NCBI GenBank assembly: GCA_030653985.1
Contig: JAURYJ010000085.1
Location: forward strand, 1-61,075
Direction: 5' to 3'
Length of the DNA: 61,075 nucleotides
From: Methylobacter sp.
GTDB taxonomy: Bacteria; Pseudomonadota; Gammaproteobacteria; Methylococcales; Methylomonadaceae
The notes beneath the pieces were generated by a model. The model ran no database searches. It was not told the DNA's origin and worked only from the letters and a program-made list of their open reading frames with translations. Positions 26,855 to 35,641 of this stretch are shown one piece after another. Both the position numbers and the translations under genes were made by a program. Position 1 is the first letter of the stretch. Each line of letters begins with the position of its first letter.

Positions 26855-27637
26855 ATGTCACAACCCAAAGGCTATGTAGACCCGAAATATCTCCAGATCA
26901 TTGGAAATCAACTCAATCACATTAAGCAACGCTCCTACGCGCTGATGCAAATTCAGCCGGGGCATAAGGTGCTGGATTTGGGCTGTGGTCCGGGTACTGA
27001 CACCCTACCTTTGGCGGCAATGGTGGGTGTCAACGGACAAGTCATTGGCGCGGATTACGATGAAGTCATGATTGCCGAAGCCGAGCAACGTGCCGAGCAG
27101 ACAGGTGTCAATGCATGGGTCAGACATCAGTGCGTTGATGCGATGTCATTGCCGCTTGCAACCGATTATTTTGATTCCTGCCGCAGTGAGCGCTTGTTTC
27201 AGCACTTACCCAATCCCGCACTAGCTTTAGCTGAAATGACCCGGGTCACTAAACCCAGCGGATGGGTAGTTGTTGCGGATACCGATTGGGGGAGCTTGTC
27301 AACAGATAGCGATGAGGCTGATATTGAGCGCCGTCTGGCTCGCTTTCTGGCCGAATCCTCTTTGCATAATGGCTACTCAGGGCGAAAATTATACCGCTTA
27401 TTCAAACAACAAAATTTGGCTGATATTTCATTTGAGGTGTTTCCTGTGGCTACTCCCAGTTATGCCTTGGCTCGTCAGGGAACGCAGGCAGAAAGAATCG
27501 AACAGGAAGCCCTTAAAGCGGGTGTCATTACGGCTAAGGAGCTTCATCGCTGGCAGACTAGCCTTGAGCAAGCGGACTCAGAAGGTGTCTATTTTTGTAG
27601 CGTCAATGTCATGATGTTTGCTGGACGCAAGCATTAA
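26855..27637 (+). CDS. Class I SAM-dependent methyltransferase
   Basis: The 260-residue protein has a Rossmann-like SAM-binding core: motif I is VLDLGCGPGTDTLPLA near residue 40, motif II is VIGADYDEVMI and the post-core region is VTKPSGWVVVADTDW. It resembles UbiE/Methyltransf_11 enzymes acting on small molecules. The substrate is not evident and neighbours give no clue. AAGGATAAAAA precedes the ATG. It stands alone between a divergent acyltransferase and the convergent purD. Confidence 0.85.
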   Translation: MSQPKGYVDPKYLQIIGNQLNHIKQRSYALMQIQPGHKVLDLGCGPGTDTLPLAAMVGVNGQVIGADYDEVMIAEAEQRAEQTGVNAWVRHQCVDAMSLPLATDYFDSCRSERLFQHLPNPALALAEMTRVTKPSGWVVVADTDWGSLSTDSDEADIERRLARFLAESSLHNGYSGRKLYRLFKQQNLADISFEVFPVATPSYALARQGTQAERIEQEALKAGVITAKELHRWQTSLEQADSEGVYFCSVNVMMFAGRKH

Positions 27638-27690
27638 ATCTGCTGTTATTGAGGCGTAGGGTGCGTCTTATTCACTCAATCCTTTGCGCA

Positions 27691-27714
27691 AGGGACGACC
27701 GGCCGGTCGTCCCT
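27691..27714. repeat. 24-bp perfect palindrome between methyltransferase and purD
   Basis: AGGGACGACCGG joined to CCGGTCGTCCCT is a perfect 24-bp palindrome with no loop. It is placed 22 bases before the purD stop on the convergent side. The core GACC/GGTC matches the GGCGACC hairpin family near oadB. Confidence 0.65.
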
Positions 27715-27735
27715 ACAATTTATCGCGCGTTCAAA

Positions 27736-29010
27736 TTATTTAATAGCCTTAAAGCCAATATCGGTGCGGTAATAGGCTTTATCCCAATGTATATTGTCGG
27801 CTAGCGCATAGGCTCTGCTTTGGGCTTCCTGAATATCATGGCCCAAAGCGCAAGCGCATAAAACCCGACCGCCCGCCGTGACCAGATCGTTGCCGACTTG
27901 TTGGGTGGCCGCATGAAAAACCTTGCTGTCTTCGCGCTCTTCGTCAGGCAAGCCGGAAATAACCGCGCCGCTTTGATAGGCATCTGGATAGCCGCCAGCG
28001 GCCAAAACCACGCCTAAGGCGGCGCGCTCGTCCCAATCGCTAGTGGTCTTATCAAGATTTCCAGCTAGGGCGGCTTCGCACAATTCTACCAGATCGCTTT
28101 TCAAGCGCATCATGATCGGCTGCGTTTCAGGGTCGCCAAAACGGCAGTTGTATTCCAGCACTTTAATGGAGTCGTCGGCACTGATCATCAAACCTGCGTA
28201 CAGAAAGCCGGTATAAGGCAGGCCGTCTTCCGCCATGCCTTTTAAGGTCGGCTCGATCACATCGCGCATAACCTTTTGGTGTATTTCAGGGGTGACCACA
28301 GGAGCCGGGGAATAAGCGCCCATGCCGCCGGTATTGGGGCCTTGGTCGCCATTATCGCGGGCTTTGTGATCCTGGGATGTCGCCATCGGCAAGGCGTGTT
28401 TGCCGTCGGCAATCACAATAAAACTGGCTTCCTCTCCGCTTAGGAATTCTTCGATGACGACACGATTACCGGCCTCGCCGAATACATTGCCGGATAACAT
28501 GTCTTCGACAGCCGCTATCGCATCCGCTTCGGTTTGGGCGACGATAACGCCTTTGCCTGCCGCCAAGCCGTCAGCCTTGACCACGATAGGTGCGCCTTGT
28601 TGCTTGATGTAAGCAATAGCTTGCTGTTGGTCGGTAAAGGATTTAAAAGCGGCAGTCGGGATGTGATGGCGGATCATGAAATCTTTGCAAAAAGTTTTCG
28701 AGCCTTCCAGTTGCGCGGCTTTTGCTGAGGGACCGAAGCACTTTAAACCCGCTTCCTGGAAACGATCGACGATGCCTAAAACCAGCGGTACTTCGGGGCC
28801 GATGATGGTCAAGTCGATCGCTTCTTTTTGGGCGAATGCCAGCAGCGCGGCAATATCGTCGACGGCAATGGCGATGTTTTCAACAGCCGGTTCCAGTGCG
28901 GTACCGGCATTGCCGGGCGCGACGAACACTTTTTCGACTTTGGATGATTGTTTGGCTTTCCAGGCGAGGGCGTGTTCACGTCCGCCGCTGCCGACGATGA
29001 GGATTTTCAT
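27736..29010 (-). CDS. purD: Phosphoribosylamine-glycine ligase
   Basis: PurD (424 residues) is an ATP-grasp enzyme that joins glycine to phosphoribosylamine in purine synthesis. The N-terminus is [18 protein letters not shown], with [14 protein letters not shown] and the ATP-grasp regions [17 protein letters not shown] and [11 protein letters not shown]. The start at 29010 is set by homology; the frame upstream includes a repeat. It follows purH on the same strand across an inverted repeat, so the two genes are probably co-transcribed. Confidence 0.97.
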   Translation of the reverse strand: MKILIVGSGGREHALAWKAKQSSKVEKVFVAPGNAGTALEPAVENIAIAVDDIAALLAFAQKEAIDLTIIGPEVPLVLGIVDRFQEAGLKCFGPSAKAAQLEGSKTFCKDFMIRHHIPTAAFKSFTDQQQAIAYIKQQGAPIVVKADGLAAGKGVIVAQTEADAIAAVEDMLSGNVFGEAGNRVVIEEFLSGEEASFIVIADGKHALPMATSQDHKARDNGDQGPNTGGMGAYSPAPVVTPEIHQKVMRDVIEPTLKGMAEDGLPYTGFLYAGLMISADDSIKVLEYNCRFGDPETQPIMMRLKSDLVELCEAALAGNLDKTTSDWDERAALGVVLAAGGYPDAYQSGAVISGLPDEEREDSKVFHAATQQVGNDLVTAGGRVLCACALGHDIQEAQSRAYALADNIHWDKAYYRTDIGFKAIK

Positions 29011-29028
29011 GGTGCTTCTCGTGTGCTT

Positions 29029-29084
29029 TGTGGGAGCGACTTCAGTCGCCCATATGTTAAAGGGCGACTGAAGTCGCCCCCACA
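29029..29084. repeat. 23-bp inverted repeat between purH and purD
   Basis: 29029-29051 (TGTGGGAGCGACTTCAGTCG and three further bases) pairs with 29062-29084 with a single mismatch and a 10-base loop. It shares the TGTGGG end with 17788-17845 and lies in the purH-purD spacer. Confidence 0.7.
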
Positions 29085-29100
29085 GTTTATGCTTTGTCAA

Positions 29101-30711
29101 TTAATGCCTGAAATGGCGCATGCCGGTAAACACCATCGCGATATTGTGCTCGTCGGCGGCGGCAATGACTTCATTATCCCGCATCGAGCCGCCGGGCTGA
29201 ATCACAGCGGTGATACCTGCTTCGGCAGCGGAATCAATGCCGTCCCTGAACGGGAAGAATGCGTCGGAAGCCATCGCCGAACCTGGCACATCCAGGCCCG
29301 CATCAACGGCTTTGATGCCTGCGATTTTGGCCGAATAAACCCGGCTCATTTGTCCTGCGCCGACGCCGATAGTCTGGCCGTTTTTGCAGTACACAATCGC
29401 ATTGGATTTGACGAATTTGGCGACTTTCCAGGCGAACAGCAAATCGGCCAGTTCCTGTTCGCTCGGGGCGCGTTTGCTGACTATTTTGAGGTCGGCGGCA
29501 GTTATTTCGCCGATGTCTTTGTCCTGAACCAGCAAGCCGCCGGCAACGCGTTTGAAATCAAGTGACGCCGGGTTTTCGCTGCTCCAGGTGCCGCATTCCA
29601 GCACACGGACATTTTGTTTTTCAGCCAAAACGGTTTGCGCGGCTGCGCTGATGGACGGTGCAATAATGACTTCGACAAATTGGCGCTTGACGATTTCAGC
29701 CGCTGTCGGTTCGTCCAGTTCCCGGTTAAACGCGATGATGCCGCCGAATGCCGAGGTCGGGTCGGTTGCATAAGCCTTGTCGTAAGCAGCAAGCAGGTTG
29801 TCGGCCTGGGCTACGCCGCAGGGGTTGGCATGCTTGACGATCACGCAGGTGGGCTGATCGTTAAACGACTTGACGCATTCCAGCGCGGCATCGGCATCGG
29901 CAATATTGTTGTAGGACAGTTCCTTGCCTTGCAGTTGTCTGGCGGCGGCAATCGTGCCGTTGGCCGGTGATTTTTCCCGGTAAAACGCCGCGTTCTGGTG
30001 CGGATTTTCGCCATAACGCATGCTCTGGTGATGGTAAAACTGCAAGTTCAGCGTTTCAGGAAACTGGACGCCGCTATCGCCAGGGATGGTTTGTATGCCG
30101 CAAGCCTGTCGGGAACTGGCGCGGCGAATGTTGCCCAAGTAGGTTGCAATCGCGGTGTCATAACGCGCGGTGTGTTCAAAGCTTTTTAGCGCCAGATTGA
30201 AGCGGGTTTGCTGCGCGAGTCCGCTGTTGTTGTTTTTCAGTTCAGCAATAATCGCTGCGTAATCGGCCGGATCGACGATGATCGCGACATCGGCATGATT
30301 TTTCGCAGCGGCGCGGATCATGGTCGGGCCGCCGATATCGATGTTTTCAATGGCGGTGGCAAAATCGCAGTCAGGATTGGCAATGGTTTGTTCAAACGGG
30401 TACAGATTGACTACCACCATATCGATCGGTTTAATGCCGTTCGCGGCCATGACTGCATCATCGATGCCGCGACGCGCCAAAATGCCGCCGTGGACTTTGG
30501 GGTGCAAGGTTTTGACCCGGCCATCCATCATTTCTGGAAAACCGGTGTAATCGGATACTTCGGTCGCCGGAATCTGATGTTCAGCCAAGATTTTGGCAGT
30601 GCCGCCGGTAGATAGGATTTCGATGCCTAAGTGATCGAGTTCACGGCAAAAATCAACGATACCGGATTTGTCGGATACGCTGATCAGCGCGCGGGTGACT
30701 TTTTTGTTCAT
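29101..30711 (-). CDS. purH: Bifunctional AICAR transformylase/IMP cyclohydrolase
   Basis: PurH (536 residues) carries out the last two steps to IMP. The IMP cyclohydrolase N-domain shows [15 protein letters not shown] and [16 protein letters not shown]. The transformylase part includes [13 protein letters not shown]. The ORF could start earlier, but the homologous start is [12 protein letters not shown] at 30711, with AGAGACC just upstream. It is flanked by fis upstream and purD downstream. Confidence 0.97.
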   Translation of the reverse strand: MNKKVTRALISVSDKSGIVDFCRELDHLGIEILSTGGTAKILAEHQIPATEVSDYTGFPEMMDGRVKTLHPKVHGGILARRGIDDAVMAANGIKPIDMVVVNLYPFEQTIANPDCDFATAIENIDIGGPTMIRAAAKNHADVAIIVDPADYAAIIAELKNNNSGLAQQTRFNLALKSFEHTARYDTAIATYLGNIRRASSRQACGIQTIPGDSGVQFPETLNLQFYHHQSMRYGENPHQNAAFYREKSPANGTIAAARQLQGKELSYNNIADADAALECVKSFNDQPTCVIVKHANPCGVAQADNLLAAYDKAYATDPTSAFGGIIAFNRELDEPTAAEIVKRQFVEVIIAPSISAAAQTVLAEKQNVRVLECGTWSSENPASLDFKRVAGGLLVQDKDIGEITAADLKIVSKRAPSEQELADLLFAWKVAKFVKSNAIVYCKNGQTIGVGAGQMSRVYSAKIAGIKAVDAGLDVPGSAMASDAFFPFRDGIDSAAEAGITAVIQPGGSMRDNEVIAAADEHNIAMVFTGMRHFRH

Positions 30712-30781
30712 GCAGGTCTCTTCAATATAAAGGTGAGGGCGATTAACGCTAGAGCGGTTAAAAACCCGGCTTGTTGGCATC

Positions 30782-31066
30782 TTAGGACAGGCCGTAAAAT
30801 TCCAATTTTTTGCGCAAGGTGCTGCGGCTCAAGCCCAATGCTTTGGCCGCTTTGGTTTGGTTGAAGCCGGAGTGTTCCAGGGTTGCTTGCAATAAAGGTT
30901 TTTCGACTTCGCCGATAACCATCGCATGCAGTCCCACAGCATCATGACCGTTCAGGTGCAAAAAATATTGCTCTACGGTCTGTTTAACATGGGCAGATAA
31001 AGGAATAGTGGCATTTTTTTTGCTGTCTATGTTGATGATTTCGGCACTCTTTTGGGATGCGTTCAT
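30782..31066 (-). CDS. fis: Nucleoid-associated regulator Fis
   Basis: The 94-residue protein (from [10 protein letters not shown]) has the C-terminal helix-turn-helix of Fis: [20 protein letters not shown]. Fis bends DNA and governs stable-RNA and other promoters. An alternative ATG at 31078 overlaps the dusB end. The start at 31066 sits one base after the dusB stop, as in the classic dusB-fis operon. The N-terminal beta-hairpin arm is diverged. Confidence 0.93.
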   Translation of the reverse strand: MNASQKSAEIINIDSKKNATIPLSAHVKQTVEQYFLHLNGHDAVGLHAMVIGEVEKPLLQATLEHSGFNQTKAAKALGLSRSTLRKKLEFYGLS

Positions 31067-31067
31067 A

Positions 31068-32051
31068 TTATGCAGCACTGTCGGTAGTTAAAAGATTAAA
31101 TGCCGAATGAATCAGCGCTATTTGTTCGGATGGACATTGTGCCTGGTTGATGTTGATTTTGGTATCCGGAGCTATGGGCTCAAGATGCTTAAAATACCAA
31201 GCTATATGTTTACGGGCTATTTTAACACCGCTTGCATTGCCGTAGAAGCTATATAGTTTGTCCAAATGACTCATGAGTATGCTGTATATGTCAGTAACTG
31301 TTGGTTTTTCAAGGTGTTTACCGTGGTTGATAAAGTGACTTATTTGACTAAATAGCCATGGATTTCCTTGGGCGGCGCGGCCTATCATAATGGCGTCGGC
31401 ACCGGTGGCCTGGAGTACAAATTGAGCCTGTTCCGGGGTATCAATATCGCCGTTGGCGATAACCGGAATGCTGATGGCTTGTTTCACTTGTTTAACGGTG
31501 TCATGTTCGGCTTGACCGTTAAATTTACAGGCTCGGGTTCGGCCATGAATAGTCAACGCGGCAATGCCGGAATTCTCGGCTATTTGGGCTATTTGGGCCG
31601 CATTACGGCTGTGTAAATCCCAACCGGTACGGATTTTTAAGGTGACCGGAATATCGACGGCATTAACGACAGCATCCAGTATGCGCTTTACCAGCGCTTC
31701 ATCCCTCATTAGCGCCGAGCCTGCTGCAACTGAACACACTTTTTTGGCCGGACAACCCATATTAATATCGATGATCTGAGCGCCCCGTTGAGCGTTGAGT
31801 CTTGCCGCGTCAGCCATAAGCTGAGGGTCGGTACCCAGAATTTGTACCGAACGTATGCCGGTTTCACCGTCATGATCGGTTTTTAACAGCGTTCTTTTGT
31901 GCTGACGTAAAGCCGGATTGGAGGCCACCATTTCAGATACCGCCAAACCTGCACCGAATTGCGTGCACAATTCCCTGAACGGGCGGTCGCTGATACCGGC
32001 CATAGGCGCCAGAATCAGATTGTTTTTAAGTTGATAAGGACCAATGTGCAT
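31068..32051 (-). CDS. dusB: tRNA-dihydrouridine synthase B
   Basis: DusB reduces a tRNA uridine to dihydrouridine with FMN. From MHIGPYQLKNN the protein has 327 residues. NLILAPMAGISDRPFRELC gives the FMN-binding start, DINMGCPAKKVC holds the catalytic cysteine, and IHGRTRACKF and IANGDI follow. The frame allows a 16-residue extension, but homology favours 32051. fis follows directly, the gammaproteobacterial order. Confidence 0.96.
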   Translation of the reverse strand: MHIGPYQLKNNLILAPMAGISDRPFRELCTQFGAGLAVSEMVASNPALRQHKRTLLKTDHDGETGIRSVQILGTDPQLMADAARLNAQRGAQIIDINMGCPAKKVCSVAAGSALMRDEALVKRILDAVVNAVDIPVTLKIRTGWDLHSRNAAQIAQIAENSGIAALTIHGRTRACKFNGQAEHDTVKQVKQAISIPVIANGDIDTPEQAQFVLQATGADAIMIGRAAQGNPWLFSQISHFINHGKHLEKPTVTDIYSILMSHLDKLYSFYGNASGVKIARKHIAWYFKHLEPIAPDTKININQAQCPSEQIALIHSAFNLLTTDSAA

Positions 32052-32114
32052 GAGAGCGATAAAAGGCGAAAGGCAAAAAAATCGTAGCAACTCGGTCAAT
32101 GCAAATTTTCGCTT

Positions 32115-32138
32115 GTTCCTACGCAGAGCCGTAGGAAC
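32115..32138. repeat. GTTCCTACG hairpin upstream of dusB
   Basis: GTTCCTACG and CGTAGGAAC form a perfect 9-bp stem with loop CAGAGC. It is related to the 11-bp stem at 60910-60935. It sits between the cysteine-rich membrane gene and dusB. Confidence 0.55.
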
Positions 32139-32213
32139 CCGAGCTCGTTCTGCTTAGTCGCGGTGAAAGAAAGGGCTAAGGGCGATTTTTTCGTCCTTCA
32201 CCCTTCGTCTAAA

Positions 32214-32741
32214 TCACTTGTCTTCGGCATCATTCCAAATTGGATTTTCCCGGTCTTCCGCTGCTAATTTAGTCACATCTTCAGGATATAAATGCCAGAA
32301 CGACTTATCAATGGTGGCATTGTTATAGCTTTCTTTTTTCTCGTGGGTGAACGGACACCACCAGTTTTCCACGATCTTGACCATATAGGCATGCCATTCG
32401 AATAAGGCAACGCTGTAAGGGCAGTACCAAGTGCAGTTCAGTATCCAGAATAGTTTTGACTGAGCCATACTGGCTATGAAAGAGCCTTCCATAGTGATCT
32501 GGTTTTTTAGGTTATAACGATGACTGCTGCGTTCAGGGATGAAATCAGCCCAGGTTTTAAGGTTGGTAGCGCCTTCCATGCGTAAGTGATAGTAGGTCAG
32601 ATAAGCGCTTGCAATCACAAAAGGGAAGGTCAGTAAAGGCAGGTAGATCAAGACCATGCCGACGCCTCTTTGCCAGATGGGAATTTTTTTATGGTTTTTG
32701 CCGATTTCAACGCGGCCGGAACAGGAATCGCAGGCTTTCAT
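32214..32741 (-). CDS. Cysteine-containing membrane protein, unknown function
   Basis: I do not recognise the family. The 175-residue protein starts with a CxxC (Cys4, Cys7), has one strong transmembrane helix (residues ~27-50, VGMVLIYLPLLTFPFVIASA) and then an aromatic-rich region with NCTWYC (Cys103, Cys107) and NWWCPF (Cys129). GAGGATATAAAAATA precedes the ATG. The upstream gene, a small protein with five cysteines, ends 13 bases before. A metal-binding or electron-transfer membrane role is plausible inference. The place is where relatives carry a zinc-ribbon DUF3426 gene. Confidence 0.75.
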   Translation of the reverse strand: MKACDSCSGRVEIGKNHKKIPIWQRGVGMVLIYLPLLTFPFVIASAYLTYYHLRMEGATNLKTWADFIPERSSHRYNLKNQITMEGSFIASMAQSKLFWILNCTWYCPYSVALFEWHAYMVKIVENWWCPFTHEKKESYNNATIDKSFWHLYPEDVTKLAAEDRENPIWNDAEDK

Positions 32742-32754
32742 TATTTTTATATCC

Positions 32755-32943
32755 TCATTTTTTCTTGGTTAGTAGGGGGGTTATCGTTGGTTTTGTCTTA
32801 TCCTCATTAAATAACTGATAAATGCTTAGGCAGCCGGCGCAGCAAAATTTTTGCAGACCATCACGCGTGGTCAGGGAAAAACCGGTAATTTCTACCGGTT
32901 GCCCGCAAAGTACGCAGGGTTTCTTATCGTTTGCATCGCCCAT
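32755..32943 (-). CDS. Small metal-binding protein, ATPase-N-terminal-like (PF12156 type)
   Basis: The 62-residue protein has CVLCGQPVEI (Cys10, Cys13), then KFCCAGCLSIYQLF (Cys34, Cys35, Cys38). This is the pattern of the putative metal-binding domain found at the N-terminus of CcoI/CopA-like P-type ATPases, here as a free protein. A basic tail follows. It is probably co-transcribed with the next membrane protein. Copper or zinc handling is inference only. Confidence 0.8.
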   Translation of the reverse strand: MGDANDKKPCVLCGQPVEITGFSLTTRDGLQKFCCAGCLSIYQLFNEDKTKPTITPLLTKKK

Positions 32944-32959
32944 AGAGAAGCCTCATATT

Positions 32960-34156
32960 TTACAAGCTTGATGAGACCGAACAAAAAAAAGTTTTCAGAT
33001 ATTCGGTCTCGGGAGCGGCCGGGTCGATTGGATGGTCAGGCCCCTGACCTCCCGCTGCAAAAAACACCAGATGACGATCTATGTGTCGTCCTGAGGAGCG
33101 CAAAATCTCATGCAGATTTTCACGGCTCAGGTGATAAGAGCAAGATGCCGAAATCAATACGCCGTTCTTGGCCAATACCTGTAAAGCCAGATGATTCAAG
33201 CGGCGATAGGCTTCGTAGCCTTGTTTGAAATCTTTTTTGCGTTTAATTAAAGCAGGAGGATCCAATACAATAATATCATAGAGCTGGTTTTCCAGACGAG
33301 CTTGCTTTAGAAATTCAAACACATCACTACGCACAAAATGCATGTTGTCCTGAACCTCGTTGAGTGCTGCATTTTCCTTGGCTAATGCCAGCGCATTTTC
33401 CGAAGTATCTACGCAAGTGACCTCGGAAGCTCCGGCTAACGCGGCAGGAATGCCCCATGCTCCGGTATAGGAAAATAAATCCAGCACCCGTTGGTCTTTT
33501 GCAATACCGGCTAATTGGGCGCGGCTGCTGCGGTGATCGTAAAACCAGCCGGTTTTTTGTCCGCCTAGTATGTCGATTTTAAATTGAGCGCCATTTTCTT
33601 CGATGATCAGCGACTCGGGGAGTTTGCCGTAAGCGAGTTCGGATTCAAGGCTTAAGCCTTCTTGTTGTCGCTGGCTGTTATCGTTTTTCAGGATAATAGC
33701 CTCGGGACTGAGCAATTCAATCAGCGCCGTAAACAGCGATTCTTTACGCAGTTCGATGCCGGCGGTGGTTATTTGTACCGACAATACCGAACCGAAACGG
33801 TCGATGACCAGACCGGGCAAGCCGTCGCTTTCGCCGAATATCAGGCGATAGTAGGGTTTGTCGAACAGTCGTTCCCGTAGCGCTAGCGCGGTAGTCAAGC
33901 GTTCTTTGAAGAAGTTGGCACCGCATTTCAAGTTGGGTTTTCTGGACAAAAGCCTTGCGCATATCAGGGTTTGCGGGTTGATGTAGGCAGTACCCATGAC
34001 CTTGCCATCGTCACTTTTTACTTGTACCAGATCGCCTGCGCTGAACTGTTCAAGCGGTGAACGCTTGGTGTCGACTTCGTTACTGAAAACCCATAGATGG
34101 CCTTTGCGCAGACGTTTGTCTTCGTTCTTTTTTAAATAAATTTCTGGATGTGCCAT
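32960..34156 (-). CDS. rlmI: 23S rRNA m5C1962-type methyltransferase
   Basis: The 398-residue protein matches RlmI. An N-terminal PUA domain (YLKKNEDKRLRKGHLWVFSN) precedes a SAM-dependent C-domain. That domain has VLDLFSYTGAWGI (motif I), DIIVLDPPALIKRKKDF (motif IV) and the cysteine-containing SASCSYHLS. It methylates a cytosine in 23S rRNA. Its insertion between prmA and dusB departs from the usual order. It ends 17 bases before the small metal-binding gene. Confidence 0.94.
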   Translation of the reverse strand: MAHPEIYLKKNEDKRLRKGHLWVFSNEVDTKRSPLEQFSAGDLVQVKSDDGKVMGTAYINPQTLICARLLSRKPNLKCGANFFKERLTTALALRERLFDKPYYRLIFGESDGLPGLVIDRFGSVLSVQITTAGIELRKESLFTALIELLSPEAIILKNDNSQRQQEGLSLESELAYGKLPESLIIEENGAQFKIDILGGQKTGWFYDHRSSRAQLAGIAKDQRVLDLFSYTGAWGIPAALAGASEVTCVDTSENALALAKENAALNEVQDNMHFVRSDVFEFLKQARLENQLYDIIVLDPPALIKRKKDFKQGYEAYRRLNHLALQVLAKNGVLISASCSYHLSRENLHEILRSSGRHIDRHLVFFAAGGQGPDHPIDPAAPETEYLKTFFCSVSSSL

Positions 34157-34306
34157 TGTCGTTAAATGAGTTAAAAAGTGTAACCGCCGACTTTTCAGTA
34201 CGGCGATGTTCAGGCGAATATGCCTTAAATTGATGCTGATGTGGTAATTGGGGAATTCCCGAGAAAAATCATGCTGTCAAGAATCTGATCCGCAGGAAAA
34301 AACAAT

Positions 34307-34475
34307 GTCCACGAAATATAGTAACTGCTTGGCTATCAACTAATAGAGCGCGGATGAATATGATAAACGCGGATAACTCAAGAAGAAATCTTATTTTCAT
34401 CTTAAGTCTCTGCGTCATCCGCGTTCTATTTTTTCTAACGCTAAGTAGCTATTATATTTCGTGTCTTTCGTGGAC
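34307..34475. repeat. ~170-bp imperfect hairpin element upstream of rlmI
   Basis: Nested arms pair across the element: GTCCACGAAA (34307-34316) with TTTCGTGGAC (34466-34475), CACGAAATATA with TATATTTCGTG, and GAGCGCGGATGA (34346-34357) with TCATCCGCGTTC (34415-34426). No ORF is present. It looks like a MITE-type element in the spacer between prmA and rlmI. Related ends occur near 17250-17310 and around 20200. Confidence 0.65.
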
Positions 34476-34509
34476 GATTTTTTTGCTAGAGTCCTTGGCA
34501 GAAATTAGC

Positions 34510-35388
34510 TTAGCGCTTGATGCCTTCAAGCCTGATCCAGTCTTCCTGTTGTACCGGTGCGTCAAATGTTATGTATGGCCGATAAGCATCCATGACCGCT
34601 TCGGCTTGTTCATGCAAGATGCCGGATAAAATTAAATAGCTGCCGGGACTTACCAGCTTGGAAATCTGTTCAACCATGTCGATCAGGGGCTTTGCCAATA
34701 TATTCGCCAGCACTATGTCAGCCTGAAACGGCGTAAATTGTTCGGGCAGGTAACAGCTGATTTTATCTTGTACTTTGTTTTTTAGCGCGTTGCTCTGCGT
34801 TGCGGTTATTGCCTGGGGATCGATATCCACCGCATGAGCTTGTTTGGCATCTAATAAGATTGCTGCAACAGCCAGTATGCCTGAGCCGCAACCGTAATCG
34901 ATGACGGTTTTGCCGGTCAAGTCGTGGCTGGCCAGCCATTCCAGGCATAAAGCGGTGGTCGGATGGGTGCCAGTGCCAAAAGCCAGTCCCGGATCGAGGG
35001 TCAGGCAAACTGTCCCGGGCTCATATTGCTCCTGATCGGTCGGGCAAACCCAGAGTTTATCGGCAAACTTCATCGGCTTATAAAATTCCATCCACGCGCG
35101 TTCCCATTCCTGATCCTCTACAACTTCATGGTGCCAAGCGTGTAACTGTTCAGCCTTAAACTGGGCGTAAACCAGCGTTTTGATTAATTCTGGTTCGGCG
35201 TCCAGTTCATACAACGCAATGACTTCGGTATGGCTCCATATTTTGGTTTCGCCTATAGCTGGTTCGTAAACCGGCTCGTCTTCGGCATCCATGTAGGTCA
35301 CAGATACAGCGCCAAGATGGTCGAAAAAATCGGCAAGCCGGGGGGCAAGGTCTTCATTGGTGATAACGGAAATTTGGTGCCAGGGCAT
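34510..35388 (-). CDS. prmA: Ribosomal protein L11 methyltransferase
   Basis: PrmA trimethylates ribosomal protein L11. The 292-residue protein carries an N-terminal L11-recognition domain (MPWHQISVITNEDLAPRLAD), GLAFGTGTHPTTALCLEWL, the SAM motif VIDYGCGSGILAVAA and ANILAKPL. It follows accC in the conserved gammaproteobacterial series. A 253-bp non-coding spacer with repeats separates it from accC, so it may have its own promoter. Confidence 0.97.
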   Translation of the reverse strand: MPWHQISVITNEDLAPRLADFFDHLGAVSVTYMDAEDEPVYEPAIGETKIWSHTEVIALYELDAEPELIKTLVYAQFKAEQLHAWHHEVVEDQEWERAWMEFYKPMKFADKLWVCPTDQEQYEPGTVCLTLDPGLAFGTGTHPTTALCLEWLASHDLTGKTVIDYGCGSGILAVAAILLDAKQAHAVDIDPQAITATQSNALKNKVQDKISCYLPEQFTPFQADIVLANILAKPLIDMVEQISKLVSPGSYLILSGILHEQAEAVMDAYRPYITFDAPVQQEDWIRLEGIKR

Positions 35389-35641
35389 AGTATGAATAGG
35401 ATATGTGTAGAGGGAAATTACTTATCACGACGATTGCATTGTTCATATTCTCAGCAATAACTCCCTGTGGCGCCTAAAGTGTCTACTTTTGGTATTCAAG
35501 GGTGCATGGAGAGTAACCTGCGGAACTTTATAAAAATATAGATGCAGATGTAAACGGATAAACACATAAAAAACCCATGTAAATCCGTCCTAATCCACGT
35601 CGCCTAGAGGCGCCTATTTTGGTATCCGTGTGCTTTATTAC
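35389..35641. other. 253-bp spacer between accC and prmA with repeat-like sequence
   Basis: GGCGCCTA followed by TTTTGGTAT occurs at two places (around 35470-35496 and 35610-35625). GTAAACGGAT and ATCCGTCC form a loose inverted pair between. This resembles eroded dispersed repeat sequence; no gene was found. Confidence 0.4.

Noticed and set aside
34157..34306. Short ORFs in the rlmI-prmA gap
   Set aside because: They are brief, lack ribosome binding sites and overlap the hairpin element.
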